Shown in pieces: positions 26,059-34,893 of a stretch of 64,000 bases of DNA (its first letter is position 1; every line of letters starts with the position of its first letter). The stretch lies in NCBI RefSeq assembly GCF_000023025.1, contig NC_012997.1, forward strand, positions 3,283,125 through 3,347,124. Direction: 5' to 3'. Below the pieces are notes generated by a model, which worked only from the letters and a program-made list of their open reading frames with translations, had not been told where the DNA came from and did not search any database. The position numbers and the translations under genes are program-made. Source of the DNA: Teredinibacter turnerae T7901 (GTDB lineage: Bacteria > Pseudomonadota > Gammaproteobacteria > Pseudomonadales > Cellvibrionaceae).

Positions 26059-29000
26059 ATGATTCCCAAGTTAGCCCCATTTCACGACCTTGAACAACTC
26101 TACGTGACTTTCTTGCAAGAGCTTGCGCAGCGCGGGTTTAAGGGGGAAATCAAATCCGATTTCAGCAATCGTGTCGCCTTGTCTACCGACAACTCCATCT
26201 ATCAGGTTTTACCGCAGGGCGTGGTATACCCCACCAGCAAAGATGACCTGGTAACCCTGGCAAAGCTCGCCGGTGAAGACACATTCAAAGACGTTGTAAT
26301 CACACCTCGAGGTGGCGGCACAGGCACCAACGGCCAATCGTTAACCGATGGTGTGGTGGTGGATATATCCCGCCATATGAACAAGGTGTTGGAAATAAAT
26401 GCCGAAGAGCGCTGGGTGCGCGTTCAGACCGGGGTTGTGAAGGACCAGCTCAACGCTGCGCTCAAACCATTCAACCTGTTTTTTGCACCAGACCTATCCA
26501 CCAGTAACCGCGCAACTATCGGCGGTATGATTAATACGGATGCGTCCGGTCAGGGAAGTTGTGTCTACGGCAAAACCCGTGATCATGTGCTGGAACTCGA
26601 AACAGTGCTCACCGACGGCACCATACTCAGTACGCGTGCGCTGGAGCCCGAGGAGCGCAGCGCTGTGTTGGCCGGCGACAGCCGCAGCGATCAATTGCAC
26701 GCGTTGGTTGACGACATCTTTGTGTCGAACCAAGCGCTGATTGACGAAGTTTTTCCGCCGCTTAACCGCTGTATGACGGGCTACGATCTGGCCCACATTC
26801 ACGATCAAGAGGGTCGCCTCAATCTTAACAATGTGCTCTGTGGCAGCGAAGGTACCTTGGGCCTTATCGCGGAAGCCAAACTGAATGTGTTGCCCATCCC
26901 ACGCCTTTCAGCGCTTGTACTGGTGAAATACGCCGACTTTAACAGCTCACTGCGGGATGCGACTGAGTTGATGCGGGCCAACCCCACATCGGTCGAAACC
27001 ATCGACTCTAAAGTGCTCGGCCTCGCAATGCAGGATTTTATCTGGCACCAGGTGGAAGAGTTTTTTGTCGGAGAAAATACCGACGCTGTGCGCGGTATCA
27101 ATTTAGTGGAGTTTACCGCTGAAGATGAAACCAGCCTCCAGCAAAAAATCGACGGTTTAACCGCGCTGCTCGAGACGGGTATTGCCCACCAGGGCAATAC
27201 AACCGATTTTAACGCTGATACGTTTACCCCGAGCGGTCGCCTCGGATATTCCATTGCCCTTGGCCGCGACGCGGTTAATCGGATATGGGCGATGCGCAAA
27301 CGCGCAGTGGGTTTGCTCGGCAACGCCCCAGGCGAAGCACGCCCGATTCCATTTGTGGAAGATACGGCGGTGCCACCGGAGAATCTGGCCGACTTTATTC
27401 TGGAATTTCGCGAGATCCTCGACAGCTACCAATTGCAGTACGGTATGTTTGGTCACGTCGACGCAGGTGTACTGCATGTGCGTCCGGCGTTGGATATGAA
27501 AGATCCAAAACAGGAAGATATCGCGTGGGAAATATCAGACCGCATCGCCGATTTGTGCCACCAATACGGTGGCTTGCTCTGGGGGGAACACGGCAAAGGC
27601 GTACGTTCAGAGTATGCCCCCAAGTTTTTCGGCGCTTTGTACCCGCAACTGCAAAAAATTAAAGCGGCTTTCGATCCGCACAATCAGCTCAACCCCGGAA
27701 AAATCGCCACGCCATCCGCCGAGATAGAACTGCTGAAAATCGATGGCGTGCCGACGCGTGGGCAACACGACCGGCAAGTGAGCCAGGCCGCCTGGAACAG
27801 CTTCTCAGACGCGGTTTACTGCAATGGCAACGGCGCTTGCTATAACTGGAATCCAGCGGACGCCATGTGCCCGTCATACAAGGGTACGCGCGACCGCATT
27901 CACTCGCCCAAAGGCCGCGCATCACTGGTTCGCAGCTGGCTAAAAATGCTCTCCGACCAAGAGGTCGACCCGGACCAGGCGCTAAAGAGCAGCAGTATTT
28001 TGCAGACGCCCGGCAAGTTTTTGCGGAGCCTGAATAAAAAGCGCAACGACGACTTTTCCCATCAAGTGTACGACGCCATGGCGGGATGTTTGTCGTGCAA
28101 GGCCTGCGCGAGCCAGTGCCCGATCAAAGTGGATGTCCCTGAGTTTCGCGCAAAGTTTATTGCGCTTTACCACACCCGCTACCTAAGGCCGCTGAAAGAC
28201 TACCTCGTCGGCACCTTGGAGTTCGTATTGCCTTGGTGCGCCAAAGTGCCTGCGCTATACAACGGCGTGATGAGCGCGCGCCTGGTCAAAACAGTGCTGG
28301 AGAAGTGGGTGGGTTTTGTTGATGGCCCGCTGTTATCGAAAAATCGTCTGCACAATATTCCTATCGCCTCAGCGCGACGAATTAACAAGTTAAGTGCGGA
28401 GCAGCGACAAAAAACCGTGGTGATTGTGCAGGATGCATTCACCAGCTACTTCGAAGCGCCGCTGGTACAAGATTTGGCGGAACTGATACGCACCATGGGT
28501 TTCACCCCCCTGCTCGCACCCTATAAAGCGAACGGCAAACCTTTACATGTGCACGGTTTTCTCAAAGGTTTTCAGCGAGTTGCCCAGCGCAATACACGCA
28601 TGTTGCACAGTATTGCCCAAGCGGGCCTGCCCCTGGTGGGAGTCGACCCTTCGATGACTCACACCTACCGCATGGAGTACAAAAAGTTTTTGCCTGAGGG
28701 CACTGAGGCACCTCAGGTACAACTTATTCAGGAGTGGCTTGCGGATAATATTGAGGCGCTTAAACACGTACAGTTCAGGGGCGGGCAACGGTTTACCCTG
28801 CTACCGCACTGTATCGAGCAATCCCATGCAACCAAAGCGCGAGACCTGTGGGCGGATATTTTTACTGCGGCCGGGCAACAGCTAGACACCCAATCGCTGG
28901 GGTGCTGTGGTATGTCCGGCACTTATGGGCACGAGGCACGCAATAGAGATACCTCTCGCAAAATTTATCAGTTAAGCTGGCATAATTCCGTTGAAGCGCA

Positions 29001-29133
29001 CGAAGCAGACGAACTTCTGGCCACAGGTTACTCCTGCCGCAGCCAGGTTAAACGCGAAGCGCAGAAACATATTCGCCATCCGCTTCAAGCTCTGCTATCG
29101 CTTGCTGCGCACAACTTCGATTCTTCTCGTTAA
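26059..29133 (+). CDS. ydiJ: FAD-linked oxidase/iron-sulfur fusion protein, YdiJ family
   Basis: The 1024-residue fusion matches the length of E. coli YdiJ. The N-terminal PCMH-type FAD domain has TPRGGGTGTNGQS near residue 80, and a FAD-oxidase C-terminal domain spans about 270-550 with WGEHGKGVRSEY. The 4Fe-4S binding part has CLSCKACASQCPIKVDVPEF near 675, and a CCG-type domain follows near 965 (LGCCGMSGTYGHE). Members oxidise D-2-hydroxy acids (2-hydroxyglutarate or lactate type) and pass electrons to the respiratory chain. The exact substrate here is unverified. The aminopeptidase gene follows after 19 bases. Confidence 0.93.
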   Translation: MIPKLAPFHDLEQLYVTFLQELAQRGFKGEIKSDFSNRVALSTDNSIYQVLPQGVVYPTSKDDLVTLAKLAGEDTFKDVVITPRGGGTGTNGQSLTDGVVVDISRHMNKVLEINAEERWVRVQTGVVKDQLNAALKPFNLFFAPDLSTSNRATIGGMINTDASGQGSCVYGKTRDHVLELETVLTDGTILSTRALEPEERSAVLAGDSRSDQLHALVDDIFVSNQALIDEVFPPLNRCMTGYDLAHIHDQEGRLNLNNVLCGSEGTLGLIAEAKLNVLPIPRLSALVLVKYADFNSSLRDATELMRANPTSVETIDSKVLGLAMQDFIWHQVEEFFVGENTDAVRGINLVEFTAEDETSLQQKIDGLTALLETGIAHQGNTTDFNADTFTPSGRLGYSIALGRDAVNRIWAMRKRAVGLLGNAPGEARPIPFVEDTAVPPENLADFILEFREILDSYQLQYGMFGHVDAGVLHVRPALDMKDPKQEDIAWEISDRIADLCHQYGGLLWGEHGKGVRSEYAPKFFGALYPQLQKIKAAFDPHNQLNPGKIATPSAEIELLKIDGVPTRGQHDRQVSQAAWNSFSDAVYCNGNGACYNWNPADAMCPSYKGTRDRIHSPKGRASLVRSWLKMLSDQEVDPDQALKSSSILQTPGKFLRSLNKKRNDDFSHQVYDAMAGCLSCKACASQCPIKVDVPEFRAKFIALYHTRYLRPLKDYLVGTLEFVLPWCAKVPALYNGVMSARLVKTVLEKWVGFVDGPLLSKNRLHNIPIASARRINKLSAEQRQKTVVIVQDAFTSYFEAPLVQDLAELIRTMGFTPLLAPYKANGKPLHVHGFLKGFQRVAQRNTRMLHSIAQAGLPLVGVDPSMTHTYRMEYKKFLPEGTEAPQVQLIQEWLADNIEALKHVQFRGGQRFTLLPHCIEQSHATKARDLWADIFTAAGQQLDTQSLGCCGMSGTYGHEARNRDTSRKIYQLSWHNSVEAHEADELLATGYSCRSQVKREAQKHIRHPLQALLSLAAHNFDSSR

Positions 29134-29152
29134 CTTTTCAGGGTCTCCAAGG

Positions 29153-31840
29153 ATGCTTAATTTGCGTATTCGTTCGATTGCGTCAACGGCAGCGATTGCA
29201 CTGGCTTTATGTGCCGGTCTTTCCGGCTGCGACAAGGAAACGGCCAGTGATGATAACCATACTGCAAGCAGCGACTCAGTGATACGCGAGCAACAGCGCT
29301 ATCTCAGTGAAAACTACGCGGCTTTTCGCAAACGTCAAATAGACAACATTGTCTATCATTTTGCGATAGATCTCACCGAGCGAGAGCAGTTTCATGGTAT
29401 TGCAACCATCGATTTTGACCTTATCAAACAAGGTGATGACGTCTCGCTCGATTTTTATGCGGGAGAAATCAATACCATTACGGTGAATGGAACTCCATTG
29501 GCGTCGACCTACGAGAAATGGTTTATCAACTTACCCGCGGCCAATTTTAAGCTGGGGCGCAATACGGTGGTGGTGGATTACCGCCGCCCCTATGTCACCG
29601 ACGGCGCGGGGCTTAACCAATATCAGGACCCGGAGAGCGGCAACTACTACCTCTATACCCAATTCGAACCTTACGAAGCCAATAAGTTTGCACCGGTTTT
29701 TGATCAGCCCAACTTAAAAGCAGAAACATCATTCACGGTGACCGCGCCCAAGGACTGGAGCGTCATTACCACCACCCGAGAGACAAAAATCGAAAACCTG
29801 CCGGAAGCCCGGCGCTGGCACTTTCCCACTTCGGCTAAGTTGCCAACCTACGTATTTTCCCTGCATGCGGGTCCCTATGCTGTTTGGGAAGATGACTACC
29901 CTCTGGTGCCTCTGCGCTTGTTTGCACGGCGCGAAATCGCCAACCAGATCGACCCCACGTACTGGTTCCAGGTTACACGCGACAGTTTTGCTTTCTTCAA
30001 CGCTTACTACGACTTCCCCTATCCGTTCCAGAAATACGACCAACTGATCGTACCCAATTTCAATTTTGGTGCGATGGAAAACGTGGGGGCGGTAACCTTC
30101 AGCGAGGAGCGCTTCGGCTCAGATGCAGACCCATCGCCGCAAGACAAATTTCGCCTCGCCAGTGTAATCGCTCATGAAATGGCACACATGTGGTTCGGCA
30201 ACGTGGTTACCATGAATTGGTGGAACGGGCTCTGGCTGAACGAGAGTTTCGCCACCCTCATGGCCAACAAGGCGATGGAGGCCAACCCCCAATACGGCGA
30301 CGCGGCACTCGCATTTCTCAGTTTCAAAAATCGGGGCTACTACGCCGACCAGCTCGTTACCACACACCCTATCGACATGGCAGTATCCCACCCAGGAGAG
30401 GTGTTCGGTCTGATCGATGAAATATCCTACGCCAAGGGTGCCGCTGTGTTGAAACAGCTGAGCCACCTTGCCGGTAATGAGAAGTTTCGCGAAGCCATTG
30501 CGTATTACATTGCAAAAAATCAATACAGCAATACTCAACTTACCGATTTTACCGGTGCAATCGCAGAGAAAACCGGGCTCGATATGTCGACCTGGACCGT
30601 CCAATGGCTGTACACACCCGGGGTAAACACCATTGAAGCGTCGTTCGAGTGTGAAGGAGGCAAACTCGTTTCGCTCAACCTACTGCAAACGGCGCCACCA
30701 CAGTGGCCGCAACTGCGTACCCAAAAGGTGCAGCTGGGGCTGTTCAACACCCAGGCCAGTGGCACACTAAAACTGAGCCAAACATTGCCAGTTGTTTACG
30801 AGGGTGCAAGCACTCCGGTAGACCTGGCGGCCGAGCCCGCAGGCTGCCCGGATTTTGTATACCCTAACTACGAAGAATGGGGTTACGTAAAACTGGCCCT
30901 GGACGAAATCTCCATGGCGACCCTGATGCAAACAGGCATCGGGGGCTTCAGCGATGAACATATGCGCAGCGCCATCTGGCAGATTCTGGGTGACATGGTC
31001 AACAGCCTGCGCCTGCCGCTCACCGACTATGTCAATTTTATAGTCGCCAATCTTCCCGCCGAGACCAGCGTCGACAATCTGACCTTTTTAATGGAGCCCG
31101 CTACTCATGCGTTTAACGATCTGGAGGCGATGCCACCATCGGACGCCTCCCGGGCGGCGCTGGCAGCGCTGGAAACTGTCGCATGGAGCCAATTCAATAC
31201 AGCACCTGAAGATTCACTCCGCCGACGTGCACTGTTTGAACTGGTTACTGTCACCACCCACACCAGCGAGCGACTGGACGCGCTAAAAAACCTGATTGCG
31301 GCCAGACCGCCGGCGCGTGGTGCGTTGACAGTCCAGTGGTTACGCTGGCAAGCGATCCAGCAACTCAGCCGCTATGACGTCAAGGGCTATCAAGCACTCA
31401 TAGATACCGAGTTGGAAAGAGATACATCTGAAACAGGCCGCCAGGCTTCCCTTCTTGCTCGCGCGATTGCACCGACAAAAAGCGCCAAAAAGCCCTGGGT
31501 AGACGCCTTACTGGACCCTGACTCGGCGGTGACCTTAAGCGAAATGCGCGCGGTGTGGGAGAACCTCTACCCGGGCAAACAGCGGGCCATGTTGGCCGAA
31601 ACGGGTCCGGATATTCTCGCCGCACTGCCCGCGATTTCTGAGCAGCGTGAAGCGATATTTTTGAGCAAGCTGGCCGAGAAGTTTATCCCTGTGGGCTGCC
31701 GGTCGAGTTCGGTTAACGCTCTGGAAAACGCTATCCAAAACAAATCCGAGTACGCGCCCGCGGTGGTGCGTGCGTTGCGCATCCGACATCAGGAAGATGC
31801 ACGGTGTGTGGCTAAAACAGCACTTGTACCGGCGGCATAA
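29153..31840 (+). CDS. M1-family zinc aminopeptidase, lipoprotein
   Basis: An 895-residue metallopeptidase that removes N-terminal amino acids. ATG 29153 has AGGG nine bases upstream and opens a lipoprotein signal peptide with lipobox LSGC (Cys near residue 24), so the enzyme should be membrane-anchored on the periplasmic side or outer membrane. The longer frame from 28991 overlaps ydiJ and lacks support. Catalytic motifs are GAMENVGAVTF (exopeptidase motif) and HEMAHMWFGN with the downstream NESFA Glu, i.e. HExxH-x18-E. E. coli PepN is cytoplasmic, so the lipid anchor sets this copy apart. Confidence 0.94.
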   Translation: MLNLRIRSIASTAAIALALCAGLSGCDKETASDDNHTASSDSVIREQQRYLSENYAAFRKRQIDNIVYHFAIDLTEREQFHGIATIDFDLIKQGDDVSLDFYAGEINTITVNGTPLASTYEKWFINLPAANFKLGRNTVVVDYRRPYVTDGAGLNQYQDPESGNYYLYTQFEPYEANKFAPVFDQPNLKAETSFTVTAPKDWSVITTTRETKIENLPEARRWHFPTSAKLPTYVFSLHAGPYAVWEDDYPLVPLRLFARREIANQIDPTYWFQVTRDSFAFFNAYYDFPYPFQKYDQLIVPNFNFGAMENVGAVTFSEERFGSDADPSPQDKFRLASVIAHEMAHMWFGNVVTMNWWNGLWLNESFATLMANKAMEANPQYGDAALAFLSFKNRGYYADQLVTTHPIDMAVSHPGEVFGLIDEISYAKGAAVLKQLSHLAGNEKFREAIAYYIAKNQYSNTQLTDFTGAIAEKTGLDMSTWTVQWLYTPGVNTIEASFECEGGKLVSLNLLQTAPPQWPQLRTQKVQLGLFNTQASGTLKLSQTLPVVYEGASTPVDLAAEPAGCPDFVYPNYEEWGYVKLALDEISMATLMQTGIGGFSDEHMRSAIWQILGDMVNSLRLPLTDYVNFIVANLPAETSVDNLTFLMEPATHAFNDLEAMPPSDASRAALAALETVAWSQFNTAPEDSLRRRALFELVTVTTHTSERLDALKNLIAARPPARGALTVQWLRWQAIQQLSRYDVKGYQALIDTELERDTSETGRQASLLARAIAPTKSAKKPWVDALLDPDSAVTLSEMRAVWENLYPGKQRAMLAETGPDILAALPAISEQREAIFLSKLAEKFIPVGCRSSSVNALENAIQNKSEYAPAVVRALRIRHQEDARCVAKTALVPAA

Positions 31841-31860
31841 CAGCAAATTCACTCGGACAA

Positions 31861-31886
31861 AAAACGGCTGCCGCAGCAGCCGTTTT
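31861..31886 (+). terminator. Rho-independent terminator after the aminopeptidase gene
   Basis: AAAACGGCTGC (31861-31871) pairs with GCAGCCGTTTT (31876-31886) around a four-base loop. It lies 20 bases after the stop. Confidence 0.9.
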
Positions 31887-31904
31887 CATTCAAAATATCT
31901 AGTT

Positions 31905-32039
31905 TTAAAACCTATCGCCTTAACACCTATCGTCTTAACACCTATCGTCTTAACACCTAGCGTCTTAACACATAGCGCCTTAAAAGCTGTAGCCATAAAA
32001 GCTATAGCCTTAACAGGTTAAGTCTTAACACATTCAGTG
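31905..32039. repeat. Nine tandem 15-bp direct repeats
   Basis: Nine contiguous 15-bp units run from 31905 to 32039 with consensus TTAACACCTATCGTC. Units 2 and 3 are identical (31920-31934, 31935-31949), and copies diverge toward 32039. The array lies after the aminopeptidase terminator and before the purU stop, again between converging genes. One frame through it on the plus strand reads as five-residue repeats (LTPIV-like), but that frame has no plausible start or ribosome site, so I treat it as non-coding. Confidence 0.88.
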
Positions 32040-32060
32040 AGCTTACAGCAGCGACAACTT

Positions 32061-32927
32061 TTATCGGGTAAACACCACTGTTTTACCGCCATTCAACAAA
32101 ATACGGTTTTCAGCGTGCCATCGCACCGCCCGTTGCAACACCACGGCCTCTGTATCTCTGCCAAGCTCTACCAATTCTTCGGGTGAATTTGCATGGGTAA
32201 CACGCTCAACTGCCTGCTCGATAATCGGCCCCTCATCCAGCTCCGCAGTGACGTAATGCGCGGTAGCGCCAATCAGCTTCACCCCACGGTCATAGGCCTG
32301 GTGATAGGGCTTGGCACCTTTAAAGCCTGGCAGGAACGAGTGATGAATATTAATGGCACGCCCAGCGAGCGCGCGGCACAAGTCATCGGAGAGAATTTGC
32401 ATATAGCGCGCGAGCACGAGTAATTCGGCACCAGCATCGCCCATCACTTTGAGAATTTGCGCTTCCTGCTCCCGTTTGGTTTCTTTGGTAACGGGCAAAT
32501 AATGATAAGGAACGCTGTACCATTCAGTGAGCGAGCGCATTTCTTCGTGGTTGGACACAACACCCACAATCTCGACAGGCAGGGTACCGCGCTTCCAACT
32601 GTTCAGCAGGTTATTGAGACAGTGCCCCCACTGCGAAACCGCAATCAGGACTTTGGCCTTTTTGCGCCCGTCGCACAAACACCAATCCATTCGGTAGCGA
32701 TCAGCAATTGAGTGAAATGCGGATTCCACATCGTGCAAACTTTTAGGGCCTTCTACAGACTCCAGCAAGGTGCGCATAAAGAAGCGCTTGGTGGTCACGT
32801 CCTCAAACTGCGAGGACTCGCGAATATTGAACCCCTGCAACGAGAATAAACTCGCAACGGAAGCGACGATTCCCGGTTGATCATCACAACTGAATTTTAA
32901 AATCAGCTCTTCTACTTTTTGCGACAT
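32061..32927 (-). CDS. purU: Formyltetrahydrofolate deformylase
   Basis: The enzyme hydrolyses 10-formyl-THF to formate and THF, balancing one-carbon units and feeding formate to PurT. The 288 residues comprise an N-terminal ACT domain (LKFSCDDQPGIVASVASLFS in plus-minus form near residues 7-28) and a C-terminal formyltransferase domain with INIHHSFLPGFKGAKPYHQA and the catalytic-region GATAHYVTAELDEGPIIEQ. GGGGACATC precedes the ATG. It is a single-gene unit. Confidence 0.96.
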   Translation of the reverse strand: MSQKVEELILKFSCDDQPGIVASVASLFSLQGFNIRESSQFEDVTTKRFFMRTLLESVEGPKSLHDVESAFHSIADRYRMDWCLCDGRKKAKVLIAVSQWGHCLNNLLNSWKRGTLPVEIVGVVSNHEEMRSLTEWYSVPYHYLPVTKETKREQEAQILKVMGDAGAELLVLARYMQILSDDLCRALAGRAINIHHSFLPGFKGAKPYHQAYDRGVKLIGATAHYVTAELDEGPIIEQAVERVTHANSPEELVELGRDTEAVVLQRAVRWHAENRILLNGGKTVVFTR

Positions 32928-33036
32928 GATGTCCCCTGCGTGGCGACGCTTCTATGCACCGCCTATTTCTAACAACGATAATTGCCACGTGAATAGTAAA
33001 ACAAAGCGCGGATCATAGCAGGGGGTTCAGGGGATG

Positions 33037-33858
33037 TCATTGCGCGCCAGCAGACATCTGCAGAATCAAATCGCCCAGGGTGGCGCTAAGCCCTGAGGCG
33101 CCAGAGAGAGACCAACCGCCATCAACAGGCACGACGGCACCCGAGATGTAGCTGGCCATGGTTGAACTAAGAAAGAGACAAAGATTGCCGACATCATCAG
33201 GCGTCCCTAACCGCTTCAAAGGAACCGAGTGAGTCGCCTGTGTAATCAGCTCTTGCGTCGGCGCCAAGCGCTTCATACCCTCAGTACCGGCAATTGGTCC
33301 GGGCACAACGCTGTTAACCCGAATTCCCTCCGGCCCCCATTCCATCGCCAGGGTTCGCGTCAGCATATCGACCCCGGCTTTGGCAGCACACACATGCGAC
33401 TGAGCCACCATTGGCAGGAAAGCTTGCGGGGCGGAAATATTGATAACACTCGCGCCAGGTTTACGCAGGTGAGGATAGGCGGCTTTGGTCACATGAAAAG
33501 TACCCAACAAATCGATTTCCACCACCGATTTGAATCCGTTCGCGGACATGCCATTCGCGAGCGCGGGAAAGTTGCCTGCAGCGCCGCTCACCAGGACATC
33601 GAAGCTACCCCAGCTGTCCGCGACCTGACGAAAACCCTCGGCAACGGCAGCTTCGTCGCGGACATCCGCCGCAAATCCCATAGCCACACCGAGCGTGGTC
33701 AATTCAGCGACGGCATTATCGACCTTTTGCTGATCGCGACTGGCAACCGCGACACGCGCGCCAGCGGCGGCAAAACTGCGGGCTATCCCCAGGTTTATCC
33801 CACTGGTGCCCCCCACAACCACTACGGTTTTACCGCTAAAATCCATCATATTCGTCAT
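33037..33858 (-). CDS. SDR oxidoreductase similar to 2,4-dienoyl-CoA reductase
   Basis: The 273-residue short-chain dehydrogenase has cofactor loop VVVGGTSGINLGIA near the N terminus and SGAAGNFPA at the active-site strand. The YxxxK Tyr is absent (the matching run is VCAAK), which is also true of peroxisomal-type 2,4-dienoyl-CoA reductases, and GPIAGTEGMKRL further resembles that subgroup. It lies 23 bases after the enoyl-CoA hydratase gene with AAGGAA before its ATG. Together they point to oxidation of unsaturated acyl-CoAs. Substrate assignment is inferred. Confidence 0.85.
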   Translation of the reverse strand: MTNMMDFSGKTVVVVGGTSGINLGIARSFAAAGARVAVASRDQQKVDNAVAELTTLGVAMGFAADVRDEAAVAEGFRQVADSWGSFDVLVSGAAGNFPALANGMSANGFKSVVEIDLLGTFHVTKAAYPHLRKPGASVINISAPQAFLPMVAQSHVCAAKAGVDMLTRTLAMEWGPEGIRVNSVVPGPIAGTEGMKRLAPTQELITQATHSVPLKRLGTPDDVGNLCLFLSSTMASYISGAVVPVDGGWSLSGASGLSATLGDLILQMSAGAQ

Positions 33859-33881
33859 TATAATTTCCTTAGATTGAACGA

Positions 33882-34661
33882 TTAGCTGAACTCGGAGAAA
33901 TCTGGTGGTCGCTTTTCAAAGAAAGCTTTAAGTGCTTCGCCAAACTCTGGCCCCTTGAGCGCTGCGCCAAATTCGGTGAGCTCCCGCTGCATGGGGCCGT
34001 CCAGCTCGCCATGAGACTGGCGCAGCAGACGTTTGGTTGCACGTAACGCCGCTGGTGGCTTCTGTGCCAGGCGTTCGCATTGCTGTCGCGCGGTGGCAAG
34101 CGCATCATTGCACACCCGGTTGACGAGCCCCGCCGACTGCGCCTCCGCACCACCAAATGCGTCACCGAGCATCATCCATTCCGCCGCCTTCGGGTAGCCC
34201 GCCAGACGCGGAATCAGCACAGAGGACGCATATTCCGGGCACAGCCCAAGATCGATAAACGGCATAGAAAGTCGCGCTGAGTTTGCTGCGTAAACAAGAT
34301 CGCAGTGGAGTAACAGCGTCACCCCGATTCCCACCGCCACGCCTTCAACCGCCGCCACAACGGGCTTCGGAAAGCGATCCAGGGCGCGCATGAACCTGAC
34401 AACCGGATTATTTGGGGAAAGGATACTCCCCGGGTCTGCGGCAAAACTGGCGAGATCGGCCAGATCATTACCCGCGGTGAAATTACCTTCAGCTCCGTAG
34501 AGTAGCAACACGCGAATATCGTTGTCGGCTTCCGCCTGTTTGAGTGCCTCCAGCAGTGCTTCGTACATCGCAAGATTGATGGCGTTCTTTTTCGCTGGCC
34601 GATTAATCACCACTTCGCAAACGTGATTTTTGAGGAATGAAGCCTCGATGTAGTCAGTCAT
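33882..34661 (-). CDS. Enoyl-CoA hydratase/isomerase family protein
   Basis: A 259-residue crotonase-fold protein. The oxyanion-hole segments are GAEGNFTAGNDLADL (about 57-71) and VEGVAVGIGVTLLLHCD (about 105-121). The usual first catalytic Glu of hydratases is not evident at the ALxxCD-type position, where LCPEYASS appears instead; this matches the isomerase-like (ECI) branch more than a true hydratase. First gene of the pair with the SDR; GGAG sits ahead of its ATG. Confidence 0.86.
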   Translation of the reverse strand: MTDYIEASFLKNHVCEVVINRPAKKNAINLAMYEALLEALKQAEADNDIRVLLLYGAEGNFTAGNDLADLASFAADPGSILSPNNPVVRFMRALDRFPKPVVAAVEGVAVGIGVTLLLHCDLVYAANSARLSMPFIDLGLCPEYASSVLIPRLAGYPKAAEWMMLGDAFGGAEAQSAGLVNRVCNDALATARQQCERLAQKPPAALRATKRLLRQSHGELDGPMQRELTEFGAALKGPEFGEALKAFFEKRPPDFSEFS

Positions 34662-34893
34662 GGTTTCTCCGTGCAGCCATTAATGTCTCCGTTCAGCCTG
34701 GATATAATGATCTCGCCATGAACTCCCCATAAGGTCTCCCCTGCATGGGGGGCTGGCGCAAAGAATATTACCTCAGTTTAGCGGGATATATTGACCCTTC
34801 AGGAGTTTTCCACGCTTTTCGGGCGCTCTAACTTGCATCTGATGTGACGCCCGTTACAATCGCGCTTCCGTGATAAGAACCCAGACCAAGCTT

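Noticed and set aside
31770-32021. Short plus-strand ORF containing five-residue repeats
   Set aside because: It starts inside the aminopeptidase gene, runs through the terminator and has no ribosome site; the repeat pattern follows from the 15-bp DNA array.
31905-32039. CRISPR array
   Set aside because: Units are only 15 bp and abut each other without unique spacers, and there are no cas genes.
33229-33885. 218-residue plus-strand open frame
   Set aside because: Antisense to the SDR gene; composition and lack of motifs indicate a shadow frame.
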